A stretch of DNA of 64,000 bases from Acidovorax sp. NCPPB 4044 (lineage in GTDB: Bacteria; Pseudomonadota; Gammaproteobacteria; Burkholderiales; Burkholderiaceae_C): the NCBI RefSeq assembly GCF_028069655.1, contig NZ_JAMCOS010000001.1, positions 4,246,001 through 4,310,000 on the forward strand, given 5' to 3'. The notes under the pieces were generated by a model. It ran no database searches, had not been told where the DNA came from, and worked only from the letters and a program-made list of their open reading frames with translations. Made by a program: the position numbers and the translations under genes. Below are positions 16,414 through 24,540 of this stretch, piece by piece; within the stretch, counting starts at the first letter, position 1; every line of letters begins with the position of its first letter.

Positions 16414-17072
16414 CGCCGATCTCGGGACTCGATCCCGTCTCGCTCGCGCTCTCGCTGCTGCTGCTGGCGGTTCTGCCATTCGCCGCGATGATCGTCACGT
16501 CCTATACCAAGGTGGTGGTGGTCCTCGGCCTGCTGCGCAACGCGCTCGGCGTGCAGCAGGTTCCGCCCAACATGGTGCTCAACGGCATTGCCATCATCAT
16601 TTCGGTCTATGTGATGGCACCGATTGCCATGGAGGCCTCCGAGCGCATGCAGATGGCACCACCCGCGGCGCAAAGCTCCAACACGCAGCAATTGCTCACG
16701 GCCGCTTCCGCCGCGCGCGAGCCGTTCAGGAAGTTTCTGGGCAAGCATGCCGACCCTGCGGAGAAGGCTTTCTTCCTGAAATCGGCCCAGGCACTGTGGC
16801 CCGAGGAGCGTGCCAAGGCGCTGCAGCCCGACGACCTGATCGTGCTGGCTCCCGCATTCCTGCTCACCGAACTGACTGCCGCCTTCCGCATCGGCTTTCT
16901 CCTCTATCTGGCGTTCATCATCGTGGAGCTGGTCATCGCCAACGTCCTGCTCGCCATGGGCCTTTCCCAGGTGTCGCCCACCAACATCGCCATCCCTTTC
17001 AAGCTGCTGCTGTTCGTGGTGCTGGACGGCTGGTCGCAGGTGATGCATGGGCTCGTGATGACTTACCGCTGA
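16410..17072 (+). CDS. hrcR: Type III export gate protein HrcR
   Basis: 220 residues, FliP/YscR/HrcR family. The strongly conserved block TSYTKVVVVLGLLRNALGVQ and the following QVPPNMVLNG are present near residues 30-60, with four membrane segments. It overlaps hrcQ by ATGA. With HrcS and HrcT it forms the helical export gate in the inner membrane. Confidence 0.97.
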   Translation: MTPISGLDPVSLALSLLLLAVLPFAAMIVTSYTKVVVVLGLLRNALGVQQVPPNMVLNGIAIIISVYVMAPIAMEASERMQMAPPAAQSSNTQQLLTAASAAREPFRKFLGKHADPAEKAFFLKSAQALWPEERAKALQPDDLIVLAPAFLLTELTAAFRIGFLLYLAFIIVELVIANVLLAMGLSQVSPTNIAIPFKLLLFVVLDGWSQVMHGLVMTYR

Positions 17073-17088
17073 CGCAGCACCGCATGCC

Positions 17089-17352
17089 ATGAACCACGAC
17101 AACATCGTCCAGCTCACTTCCGAGGCACTGATGCTGTGCCTGCTGCTGTCCCTGCCCGCCGTGGCGGTGGCCGCCATCGTGGGGCTGCTGGTGGCACTGG
17201 TGCAGGCAGTCACCTCGCTGCAGGACCAGGCGATCTCGCAGGGCATCAAGCTCATCTGCGTGACCGTGACGGTGGCAGTGAGCGCCCCCTGGGTCGGCAG
17301 CACGGTTCTGCAGTTTTCGCAGCGCCTCCTCACCGCCGTGTTCACACCATGA
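17089..17352 (+). CDS. hrcS: Type III export gate protein HrcS
   Basis: 87 residues, FliQ/YscS/HrcS family, with two hydrophobic hairpin helices and the typical segments ALVQAVTSLQDQAIS and PWVGSTVLQFSQRLL. It follows hrcR by 16 bases and overlaps hpaA by ATGA. Confidence 0.96.
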   Translation: MNHDNIVQLTSEALMLCLLLSLPAVAVAAIVGLLVALVQAVTSLQDQAISQGIKLICVTVTVAVSAPWVGSTVLQFSQRLLTAVFTP

Positions 17353-18347
17353 TCCCAAACCCTTTCTCTGCACAACAGCAGCTGCAACGGACACGGCTGC
17401 TGCGCAACCGCCAGCAACAGCAACTGCAACAGAACCATGTCAAGCAGGAGCACTTGCGGGACCAGGCCACGCAGCAGAACTTGCGGCGCCAGAGCACGGG
17501 GAGCTTCAACAACTACGTCTTCAAGACGCTCGGCCGCCCGCCTCCACCGCCACCTCCCCGGCAGAGCCACCTGCCGGGCCAGGGCAGCGAGCAGGCGCCG
17601 GAGGGCGAGCGCACGCCGCTCGACTATCAGGCGGACTTCGAGCGGGCCAAGGAAACCGGCGAGGCGGCGCGCAGCGAGCATGCAGGCCATGAAACCGAGA
17701 GCCACAAGTCCGCCCACGAGCGCGAGCATGAGCGGACGGCCGCGCACCACGAGCAAGAGGTGCTCGATCCGTATACGCAGGACGTCTTCCTCCAGCCGGG
17801 GGGCAACGCGATGCAGCAGGACAACCGCGACGGCGACAAGGGCTCCGGAAGCCAGTCCGGCGGTCATCAGCCCGGCAGCGACTCGGGCGGCCAAAGCCGC
17901 AATCCGCAGAGCCGCGCTCTCGCCGGCAGGGCGAAGTCCGCCGCGCCGGCGCTGGACAAGGCGCTCCAGGACGCGATCGAAACCGGGCTGGCCAGCAGCG
18001 ATACGTCAGTGCAGGTGGCGACGCTGGTGAGCGTGCTCGGACAGATCGTGCTGGCCGGAAACCGTCTCGACAACCGGAGGCAGACAACCTTGCTCAGCCT
18101 CATTGGCCGGCACATAGCCGAACACAAGGACGACAAGGCTTTCGCCATGGCATTCGCCACTGTCGCCACCATCCGCGCGGCGCTGATAGCGGCAGGGTTC
18201 GATGTCGCACAGCAGGCCCCCGCCGACCGCCTCGCACTGCTGCCGCTCCAGCTCCTCAACCTGAGCCGCCCTCGCACGCCCTCCCAGAGCAGTCTGACGA
18301 CGGAACGGCTGGCGAATGCCGACCAATGGCTCTTGTCCCGCGCCTGA
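17349..18347 (+). CDS. hpaA: HpaA-like type III secretion control protein
   Basis: 332 residues. The first 65 residues are extremely rich in Gln and Arg (LRNRQQQQLQQNH), then come a run of seven prolines, a His/Glu-rich charged region and an alpha-helical C-terminal domain (residues 195-310). In Xanthomonas HpaA follows hrcS, controls export by capturing HpaB, and is itself translocated. Position and C-terminal helical domain support the name; the N-terminus is diverged. It starts inside the hrcS stop codon. Confidence 0.8.
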   Translation: MIPNPFSAQQQLQRTRLLRNRQQQQLQQNHVKQEHLRDQATQQNLRRQSTGSFNNYVFKTLGRPPPPPPPRQSHLPGQGSEQAPEGERTPLDYQADFERAKETGEAARSEHAGHETESHKSAHEREHERTAAHHEQEVLDPYTQDVFLQPGGNAMQQDNRDGDKGSGSQSGGHQPGSDSGGQSRNPQSRALAGRAKSAAPALDKALQDAIETGLASSDTSVQVATLVSVLGQIVLAGNRLDNRRQTTLLSLIGRHIAEHKDDKAFAMAFATVATIRAALIAAGFDVAQQAPADRLALLPLQLLNLSRPRTPSQSSLTTERLANADQWLLSRA

Positions 18348-18354
18348 AAACACC

Positions 18355-18810
18355 ATGAGCTTTCAACAATACGAACAGCTGGTGACCGACCTGTGCTCTG
18401 CCATCGATCTGCCCGACTCAGGGGCAGTACTGGAGCGGGGCTGGGTCGAAGTGGAAGGCTTCGAGGTCCAGCTTACCCACTACGAGAACGACGTGGGCGC
18501 GATGTACCTCAACTTCCACTTCGGCATCGTCACGGCCGGCCGAACGCTGTCGGTCTACCGGCTGCTGCTCGAAGCCAATCTCACCGTATACGCGCAGGAC
18601 CAGGCCCAGGCGGGTATCAATCCGGACACGGGCGGCATCATCCTGATCGTGCGTGTCCCCATGACGCCGGACATCAGCGGTACCTGGCTCGCAGAGACGA
18701 TGACGCACTACGCGGAACACGGCCGCTATTGGGGCGACAACATCCTCAGCTCGACCGACGAAGCCTTCATGGGCATCTGCTCCGGGGACTACCTGTGGAT
18801 CAAGGTGTGA
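18355..18810 (+). CDS. hpaB: HpaB-like general type III chaperone (CesT family)
   Basis: 151 residues with a clear CesT-family fold: MSFQQYEQLVTDLCSAIDLP at the start and an alternating beta-strand core. HpaB in Xanthomonas escorts many effectors and is switched by HpaA, whose gene is eight bases upstream here. Direct hpaA-hpaB adjacency differs from Xanthomonas, where hrpD and hrpE genes intervene, so another chaperone of this class cannot be excluded. Last gene of the hrcU operon. Confidence 0.78.
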   Translation: MSFQQYEQLVTDLCSAIDLPDSGAVLERGWVEVEGFEVQLTHYENDVGAMYLNFHFGIVTAGRTLSVYRLLLEANLTVYAQDQAQAGINPDTGGIILIVRVPMTPDISGTWLAETMTHYAEHGRYWGDNILSSTDEAFMGICSGDYLWIKV

Positions 18811-18875
18811 AAACCATGCCAGCCCACCCGGGGCACTCCTTGCAGAACCCGTGCTTTGGGAAGGGCGTGGTTTTC
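18809..18875. terminator. Bidirectional terminator between hpaB and hrpG
   Basis: GAAAACCATGCC (18809-18820) pairs with GGCGTGGTTTTC (18864-18875) in a 12-bp stem with one wobble, flanked by A and T runs, spanning exactly the gap between two convergent stop codons. A smaller stem lies within the loop. Its A/T flanks suit termination in both directions. Confidence 0.65.
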
Positions 18876-19670
18876 TCAGCTGCCCAGCGGCGGCATGGGA
18901 GGGATGGCCATTGCCGGCACGGCAGCCCGGACGCGGGGTGCATGCACGTGCGCGCAGGTCTGGTGCGATACCGGGCCCGGCTCTGCTCCGCTGGCCGACA
19001 ACAGGCGATAGCCCCGGCCATAGGCCGCCTGCACGCGCAGGCTGCAGCCGGTCTGGCGCAGCTTGGTGCGCAATTTGTAGATGTGCTGCTCCAGGGTGCG
19101 CTTGTTCGACTCCACGGAGCGCCCCCACACGCGCGCGACGATGGTGGGAGAAGAAACGACTTGGTTCGGGCGCGAAAACAGCAGCCATGCCAGCTCGCAT
19201 TCGCGGTGGGTCAGCTCGACCACCTTGCCGCCGTGGACGATGCACTGGCGTGCCGGGTCCAATTGGCAGCCGTCCACGGCGATCGCGTGGGATGCCTCCA
19301 GGGCATACGCTTCCACGTGGCCGCGGATGCGCGCCTTGAGTTCGTCGTGCCCGACCCGGGACAGGTTGATGTAATCGACGGCCCCGCATGCCAGGGCGGT
19401 TCCGAAACCCGCCTGCAGCTCGGAACCCGCGACCAGCACCGGCACATGGGCAGAGATGCAGCTGCGGATCAGCCCAAGATCCTCGGCGAGGGTGCCCCCG
19501 CAGTCCTCCAGGATCACCGCATCCGGCGACTGTTTGCGCGCCTGCATGCGGAAGGCCGCGATGCTGACTTGCAAGATGGCTTGGATTCCCCCCCGGGCCA
19601 ACAAATCCACAAGGAATTGGTTCACCGCCGAACGGCGCGACAGCAATGCGACTTGCATGAAGTTCCCCAT
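18876..19670 (-). CDS. hrpG: HrpG, OmpR-type master regulator of hrp genes
   Basis: 264 residues from ATG 19670; an ATG at 19658 with GGGGA upstream is an equally good start. Residues 1-110 have a response-regulator receiver shape and residues 120-220 an OmpR winged helix (ELTHRECELAWLLF..KRTLEQHIYKLRTKL..AAYGRGYRL). The receiver is degenerate: the acidic pair after strand 1 is replaced by SRRS, the phosphoacceptor position in PDAVILED is Glu55, and the usual Lys is missing. HrpG sits at the top of the cascade in Xanthomonas and Acidovorax and activates hrpX, encoded divergently next to it. The Pro/Ala tail after residue 230 is unusual. Confidence 0.9.
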   Translation of the reverse strand: MGNFMQVALLSRRSAVNQFLVDLLARGGIQAILQVSIAAFRMQARKQSPDAVILEDCGGTLAEDLGLIRSCISAHVPVLVAGSELQAGFGTALACGAVDYINLSRVGHDELKARIRGHVEAYALEASHAIAVDGCQLDPARQCIVHGGKVVELTHRECELAWLLFSRPNQVVSSPTIVARVWGRSVESNKRTLEQHIYKLRTKLRQTGCSLRVQAAYGRGYRLLSASGAEPGPVSHQTCAHVHAPRVRAAVPAMAIPPMPPLGS

Positions 19671-20152
19671 ACGCAAACGTTTTCGTTGATATAGCCATGG
19701 CTGTTACAGCCACGTGATCGCCACCAATGCATTCACAAAGTTTTTCACTTTTTGCAAATGACTGTGCGTGAGTGACGACAGGCGCAAGCTTAGTTCATTC
19801 CGGATTGCACTAGGCCATTAATCATTTCCAAAACGCCGATAGCCTGGAGCGATCCTAGAGAGGAAATTGTTTCATTGAAGGCCAATTTTTCACATTTTGT
19901 TAATCAGTTGTTCCTTGATCTGTCAATCGGAAAGGTTCGCTGATTGTTTCAAAACACGTTCTTCAGCAAGAGGCGCCGGCCGTCGTCGATGAGCGATGGA
20001 GATGTCGACGGATGTGGATGGTCGCCCTGCCGACAATTCCCGGTGGGCAAAGTTGAGGATTGGCCAGAAAGTCGCTGAGGTTTGTTTCGGCCCGGGTTCC
20101 TAGCATCAAGTCGTCATCAATCACGGGGCGCGGCGGGGGCCGCGACGACAAC
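19671..20152. promoter_or_regulatory. AT-rich divergent control region between hrpG and hrpX
   Basis: About 480 bases without a gene, clearly richer in A and T than its surroundings (runs such as TTTTTCACTTTTTG and ATTTTTCACATTTTG near 19740-19900). I found no PIP box here on either strand, which fits hrpX being controlled by HrpG and not by HrpX. Promoters for both regulators must lie here, but I cannot assign them. Confidence 0.6.
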
Positions 20153-21568
20153 ATGCTCATCTCTCTGCTCTCTCTTTCGTGCCAACGCGTCGGCCACCAC
20201 GCTCCGGTGCTCACCCAACTCCTGCACAACCTGCAGATCAAGGAAGCCGCGGCCATGGGGCGGCGCCGACTTGAACGGGGTCAGCTGCGCGATGCGAGCC
20301 CGATGGAAGAAGGCGCGCTCCTGGGCCGCGCCCTGCTGGTGATCGGCCAGGAGGAATTGGCGAGCGATGTGTTTCACCACCAATTGAAGGCCTACGACGC
20401 CATCTCGCGCAGCACGGTGCGCTGGCATTCGGCACTGGACCAGGCCTGGATGTTCCAGCACCTGCACAAGCCAGCACGCGCAGCAGCCTGCTGGGCGCTC
20501 GTGTCCAACGACCACGACGCCCCTGCACCGCTGCGTGTGGAGGCGTGCTGCGGTCTCGCGCTGTCGCTGCAGGCCCAGGGCCAGCATGCCTCTGCGCTCG
20601 TGGCGACACAACGGGCCCTGGCCCTGTGCGAAGCGCAAGACACCAGCTACCTTGCATTGCATGCGGAAGCCATCCGCCTGGAGGTTCTGGCACGCGTGGA
20701 GCTGCTGCACAGCGAGGAACTGTCAGACCATGCATTCGCCGAATCGGCTCTGGAAATGGGCCGCGACCGCACGCCCGGGGAGGCACTGGCCACAGAGCTT
20801 CGCCACCTGGAATCCCATTCCGGTACGCCGCCACTGCTGCAGGCGCGTCTCGGCTACCTCGCGGGCATGCTGGCGAGCCACGGGGCGGCACGCCAGGAAT
20901 CGGTGTCGATCTTTTCGCGCTGGCTGCGCCAGCACGGGCTCGCCGGGATCGAAGGCGAAGCCCGTGTCGAAGGGTGCCTGGCATTGCTCGCCAGCCGCGC
21001 CGTGCCAGCCGCCCGCGAAGTCATCATGCCGATGGCGGGCGGCGAGCGGGAAATCGAGCACCATCCGCTGGCCTCGGACATCCAATACTGCCTGTCGAAA
21101 ATCCACATGAATGAAGGCCGACTCGGCGAATCCCTGCGCCAGTACAAGCGGCATGTGGCACAGGCCATGCGTGTGGTGCACCACGCCGCATTGCAACGCA
21201 TGGATGCGGGGGCCGGGCCCCAGGCTGGCACGTCGCAGGACACGGTGGGCCTGCGCCTGCCTCCCCGCTATCGCGCGGCATACCGCTACATCATCGAGCA
21301 CCTGCACGACCCCAATCTGTCGGTGCGAGAGATCGCCGGCCGCCTCGGCGTCACCGAGCGCGCTCTGCAACTGGCATTCCGCAACCACCTCGGCATGACA
21401 CCCGCCGAATTGATTCGCCGCGAGCGCGTGCGCCGCATCGAGGGCGAAATGGAAGAGGCCAGCGCCACCGGGGGCCGCGTGCACATGCTCGATGTCGCCT
21501 CGCGCTGGGGCATCAGCAATCGCTCCACGCTGGCCAACGCGTTCAAGCTGTCGTCGATGCGGCATTGA
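20153..21568 (+). CDS. hrpX: HrpX, AraC-type activator of PIP-box promoters
   Basis: 471 residues with the ATG at 20153; TTG or GTG starts further upstream in frame give no family-like sequence. Residues 1-340 are helical and TPR-like, as in HrpX/HrpB; residues 365-465 are an AraC double helix-turn-helix (REIAGRLGVTERALQLAFRNHLGMTPAELIRRERV). HrpX binds the TTCGB-N15-TTCGB boxes found at five places in this window. It ends about 100 bases before the convergent chorismate mutase gene, which marks the edge of the hrp island. Confidence 0.93.
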   Translation: MLISLLSLSCQRVGHHAPVLTQLLHNLQIKEAAAMGRRRLERGQLRDASPMEEGALLGRALLVIGQEELASDVFHHQLKAYDAISRSTVRWHSALDQAWMFQHLHKPARAAACWALVSNDHDAPAPLRVEACCGLALSLQAQGQHASALVATQRALALCEAQDTSYLALHAEAIRLEVLARVELLHSEELSDHAFAESALEMGRDRTPGEALATELRHLESHSGTPPLLQARLGYLAGMLASHGAARQESVSIFSRWLRQHGLAGIEGEARVEGCLALLASRAVPAAREVIMPMAGGEREIEHHPLASDIQYCLSKIHMNEGRLGESLRQYKRHVAQAMRVVHHAALQRMDAGAGPQAGTSQDTVGLRLPPRYRAAYRYIIEHLHDPNLSVREIAGRLGVTERALQLAFRNHLGMTPAELIRRERVRRIEGEMEEASATGGRVHMLDVASRWGISNRSTLANAFKLSSMRH

Positions 21569-21665
21569 CATGGCGCCGCATTCCAGTCGGCCCCCGCGAA
21601 ACGCGGGGCCGACCGCAACGGTCCCTCCGCCTTCCAACGATCCAGAACAGAGCCGCCGCCCGCTT

Positions 21666-22013
21666 TCAGAACCCCGCGCCGGAGCCCTTCCGCTCCTCGC
21701 CCGCCGCCTCCAGCCGCGCGAATTCGCGGTGCTCGTAGGCGATGTAGGCCTCCATCATGCTGCGGTAGATCGCCTCGATCACATCGGGCTCGCCCCCCTC
21801 GGCCAGCGCACGTTGGCGCACCCTGTCCACGATGAACTCGATACGTCCCTCGTCGCGCACCTGGGATGCGTCGCGCTTGTTGCGGGCCGCCTGGGTCATG
21901 TAGCCGCCGCGCTCCACAAGCAGCGGCACCAGGATGTCGTCGAGCGCGTCGATGCGCGCACGCACCTCGGCCATGCTGCCGCACTGCTGGGTTCGTTCAA
22001 TGGCTCGGGTCAT
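21666..22013 (-). CDS. Chorismate mutase, AroQ type
   Basis: 115 residues, an all-helical AroQ-class chorismate mutase (chorismate to prephenate; phenylalanine and tyrosine synthesis). The signature R..ID.LD..LV.LL.ER at residues 19-36, K/R residues at 46-47 and the C-terminal helix with YRSMMEAYIAYE fit the family. The related isochorismate-pyruvate lyases share the fold and cannot be fully excluded. No signal peptide, so cytoplasmic. The ATG overlaps the trpE stop (ATGA); both genes therefore compete for chorismate from one transcript. Confidence 0.85.
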   Translation of the reverse strand: MTRAIERTQQCGSMAEVRARIDALDDILVPLLVERGGYMTQAARNKRDASQVRDEGRIEFIVDRVRQRALAEGGEPDVIEAIYRSMMEAYIAYEHREFARLEAAGEERKGSGAGF

Positions 22014-23509
22014 TCCAGTCCTTCTTCCACCAGTTCAGCGGCACGCAACAGCGCGCGGGCCTTGTGCTCGGTTTCCTTCCACTCCAGTTCCGGCACCGAA
22101 TCGGCCACCACGCCGGCAGCCGCCTGCACATAGAGGGTCCCGTCCTTCACGATGCCGGTGCGGATGGCGATCGCCACATCCATGTCCCCCGCATAGCTCA
22201 GATACCCGCAGGCGCCGCCATACAGCCCCCGTTTCGTCGGCTCGAGCCGGTCGATGAGTTCCATCGCGTGCACTTTCGGCGCGCCGGTGAGGGTGCCTGC
22301 CGGGAACGTGGCCTTGAGCACGTCCATGCTGGTCATGCCCTCGTTCAGCAGGCCTTCGACATTGCTGACGATGTGCATCACGTGGCTGTAGCGCTCCACG
22401 ACGAAGGCCTCGGTCACCTTCACCGAGCCGGTGCGTGCGATGCGGCCGATGTCGTTGCGCGCGAGGTCGATGAGCATCACGTGCTCCGCGCGTTCCTTCG
22501 GGTCATTGACCAACTCCACCTCCGCAGCCTTGTCCTTCTCGGGCGTGGCGCCACGCGGGCGCGTGCCGGCGAGCGGCCGGATGGTGATCTTCTGGCCTTC
22601 GTCCGTGCGCTCCTGCCGCACGAGGATCTCCGGGCTCGCCCCCACCACGTGGGCGTCGCCGAAGTGGTAGTAATACATGTAGGGCGATGGATTGAGCGAA
22701 CGCAGCGCGCGGTACAGCGACAGTGGCGACTCCGTGTAGCGCTTGTGGATGCGCTGCCCCACCTGCACCTGCATGAAATCGCCCGCGGCGATCAGTTCCT
22801 TGGCACGTTCGACGGCAGCCAGGTACTCGGCCTTCGAGAAATCGCGCTGTGGCGGATGGCTCTCGGTCGGCTTCACCTGCGGTGCCGCGACGGAGTACTT
22901 CAGTTGCTCCTTCAGGTCGCGCAGCCGCTTCTTGCCGCGTGCATACGCTTCGGGCTGGGAAGGATCGGCGTAGACGATGAGGTAGAGCTTGCCCGAGAGG
23001 TTGTCGATGACGGCCAGCTCTTCGCATTGCAGCAGGAGGATGTCAGGCATCCCCAGCGTGTCGGGCGGACAGCTGGCTTCGAGCTTTTTCTCGATGTAGC
23101 GCACGGCGTCGTAACCGAAATATCCGGCGAGGCCACCGCAGAAACGCGGCAGGCCGGGCCGCAGCGCCACCTTGAAGCGCTTCTGGTACTCCGCGATGAA
23201 GTCCAGCGGGTTGCCATGCGCGGTCTCGACCACCTGGCCGTCGGTCACCACCTCGGTGCGAGCCTGCGGACCAAAGCCGCTGGCCCGCAGCAGCGTGCGT
23301 GCAGGCAGGCCGATGAAGCTGTAGCGCCCGAAACGCTCGCCACCCACCACGGATTCGAGCAGGAAGCTGTAGCGCCCGCCATCGCGGGCATGGGCCAGCT
23401 TAAGGTAGAGGGACAGGGGGGTTTCCAGGTCCGCGAATGCCTCGGCGATGAGGGGAATGCGGTTGTAGCCTTCGCCGGCCAGGCTTTTGAATTCGAGTTC
23501 GGTGATCAC
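22010..23509 (-). CDS. trpE: Anthranilate synthase component I
   Basis: 499 residues from a GTG start (ITELEFKSLAGEGYNRIPL, the usual betaproteobacterial beginning). It converts chorismate and glutamine to anthranilate together with TrpG. Chorismate-binding motifs ELVNDPKERAEHVMLIDLAR and GTLTGAPKVHAMELID are intact. A leader peptide gene with Trp codons lies upstream. trpG, normally next door, is absent; the overlapping chorismate mutase gene is followed by the hrp island. gph and rpe, usual neighbours, are also present but interrupted by plus-strand genes. Confidence 0.97.
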   Translation of the reverse strand: MITELEFKSLAGEGYNRIPLIAEAFADLETPLSLYLKLAHARDGGRYSFLLESVVGGERFGRYSFIGLPARTLLRASGFGPQARTEVVTDGQVVETAHGNPLDFIAEYQKRFKVALRPGLPRFCGGLAGYFGYDAVRYIEKKLEASCPPDTLGMPDILLLQCEELAVIDNLSGKLYLIVYADPSQPEAYARGKKRLRDLKEQLKYSVAAPQVKPTESHPPQRDFSKAEYLAAVERAKELIAAGDFMQVQVGQRIHKRYTESPLSLYRALRSLNPSPYMYYYHFGDAHVVGASPEILVRQERTDEGQKITIRPLAGTRPRGATPEKDKAAEVELVNDPKERAEHVMLIDLARNDIGRIARTGSVKVTEAFVVERYSHVMHIVSNVEGLLNEGMTSMDVLKATFPAGTLTGAPKVHAMELIDRLEPTKRGLYGGACGYLSYAGDMDVAIAIRTGIVKDGTLYVQAAAGVVADSVPELEWKETEHKARALLRAAELVEEGLE

Positions 23510-23630
23510 GGAAAGATCGCTCCAGATCGGTCGGCAGGGGCGGGCGTGTTGCCCGGCTGCCGCCCAGGTTCATTGCATTCGGCCCCGAGGGGGCCACGGT
23601 GGCACGCCGGGGGATGGGGCCCGGCAGCCT
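23510..23630 (-). promoter_or_regulatory. Putative trp attenuator region
   Basis: Between the leader peptide stop and trpE, the RNA can form competing stems: GGCTGCC (next to the leader stop) with GGCAGCC further down, and an internal GGCCCC-CTC-GGGGCC hairpin. Alternative pairing of this kind is expected for ribosome-mediated attenuation. No clear U-run follows, so translation control of trpE is equally possible. Confidence 0.45.
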
Positions 23631-23714
23631 TCAGCGGTTCGATGCGGCAGGCTTGCGCCAGGGCCAGGCTCCCCGGTCGCTACAACCTGTGATGACCACG
23701 TGGTGAATGAACAT
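23631..23714 (-). CDS. trpL: trp leader peptide, 27 residues with Trp-Pro-Trp
   Basis: A short frame encodes a peptide whose residues 15-22 are GAWPWRKP; two Trp codons almost adjacent in an otherwise short peptide just upstream of trpE is the hallmark of a trp leader. A -10 like TACACT at 23728-23723 places the transcription start within a few bases of the ATG, so the message may be leaderless at this ORF. It lies 121 bases upstream of trpE. Confidence 0.7.
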   Translation of the reverse strand: MFIHHVVITGCSDRGAWPWRKPAASNR

Positions 23715-23788
23715 GGGCGCAAAGTGTAGCAAAGCCCCCTGCGCGAAAACCCTGTTGTGCATGACGCCTGCGGTTGAGGAAAATCCCG

Positions 23789-23808
23789 AAAAGAACGACC
23801 GTTCTTTT
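23789..23808. promoter_or_regulatory. Palindrome resembling a TetR-family operator
   Basis: A 20-base palindrome with core AGAACG-AC-CGTTCT sits directly before the ribosome-binding site (AGGAG) of the chalcone-isomerase-like gene. AACGnnCGTT is a common core of TetR-family operators. The following T-run could also make it a hairpin, but the two-base centre would form a poor loop. No tetR gene is in the window. Confidence 0.45.
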
Positions 23809-23822
23809 TTTCAGGAGACGCT

Positions 23823-24422
23823 ATGACATTGCGGCATCGGGGCGCAGCCTGGGCCATCGCAGGCATCCTGGCCGGGGGCACCGTGGGTGCTGGTGCCCAG
23901 CCCGTCCCCACGGCCGCCGGCGTCGCCTACGAGCCCGCCATCACCCTGGACAACGTGCCCCTCGTACTGAACGGTGCGGGGGTACGGTACAAGGCCGTTT
24001 TCCAGGTGTATGCGGCAGGGCTGTACCTCGAACGCAAGGTGTCCACCGCCGAAGAAGCGATGGCGCTGCAGGGCCGCAAGCGCGTGTCCATCACGATGTT
24101 GCGGGACATCGATTCCACGGAACTGGGCAAGCTGTTTTCGCGCGGCATCGAAGACAACCTCGACAAGGCCACGTTCTCACGGCTCGTTCCCGGCGTGTTG
24201 CGCATGGGGCAGATATTCTCGGCCCACCGCAAGCTCTCGGCCGGCGACCGGTTCACGGTGGACTGGATCCCGGGTACCGGAACGGTCATCACGGTCAAGG
24301 GCGCGGCACAGGGCGAGCCCTTCCGCGAGCCCGAATTCTTCGGCGCGCTGCTGGGCATCTGGCTGGGGCCGCAACCGGCCGACTGGAAGCTCAAGGAGGC
24401 CCTGCTGGGGCACGCCCGCTGA
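23823..24422 (+). CDS. Exported chalcone-isomerase-like protein
   Basis: 199 residues with a signal peptide (cleavage expected after about residue 25, ..GAGAQ). The mature part is a chalcone isomerase-like domain (Chalcone_3 type) with the typical VRYKAVFQVYAAGLYLERK segment and a C-terminal LLGIWLGPQPAD. Bacterial members are periplasmic and of unknown function; they generally lack flavonoid activity. It has a clear AGGAG and a palindrome upstream, and stands alone between divergent trpE and the chemoreceptor gene. Confidence 0.85.
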   Translation: MTLRHRGAAWAIAGILAGGTVGAGAQPVPTAAGVAYEPAITLDNVPLVLNGAGVRYKAVFQVYAAGLYLERKVSTAEEAMALQGRKRVSITMLRDIDSTELGKLFSRGIEDNLDKATFSRLVPGVLRMGQIFSAHRKLSAGDRFTVDWIPGTGTVITVKGAAQGEPFREPEFFGALLGIWLGPQPADWKLKEALLGHAR

Positions 24423-24540
24423 CTTTCCGAGCACACTTCGGCAGCGTTGAAAACACGGGATTCCTCTACCGGCCGGAAGCACGGCCGCGGCTATCTTGGC
24501 GCAAATTCAGCCACAGGCCAGAGAGAAAGAGGAGCCGCCA

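Noticed and set aside
16122..17894. 590-codon minus-strand frame opposite hrcQ-hrcR-hrcS-hpaA
   Set aside because: Same reason: it crosses four well-supported plus-strand genes and has no start context or family similarity.
19671..20152. PIP box in the hrpG-hrpX region
   Set aside because: TTCGC at 19938 and TTCGG near 20084 have no partner at 15 bases on either strand.
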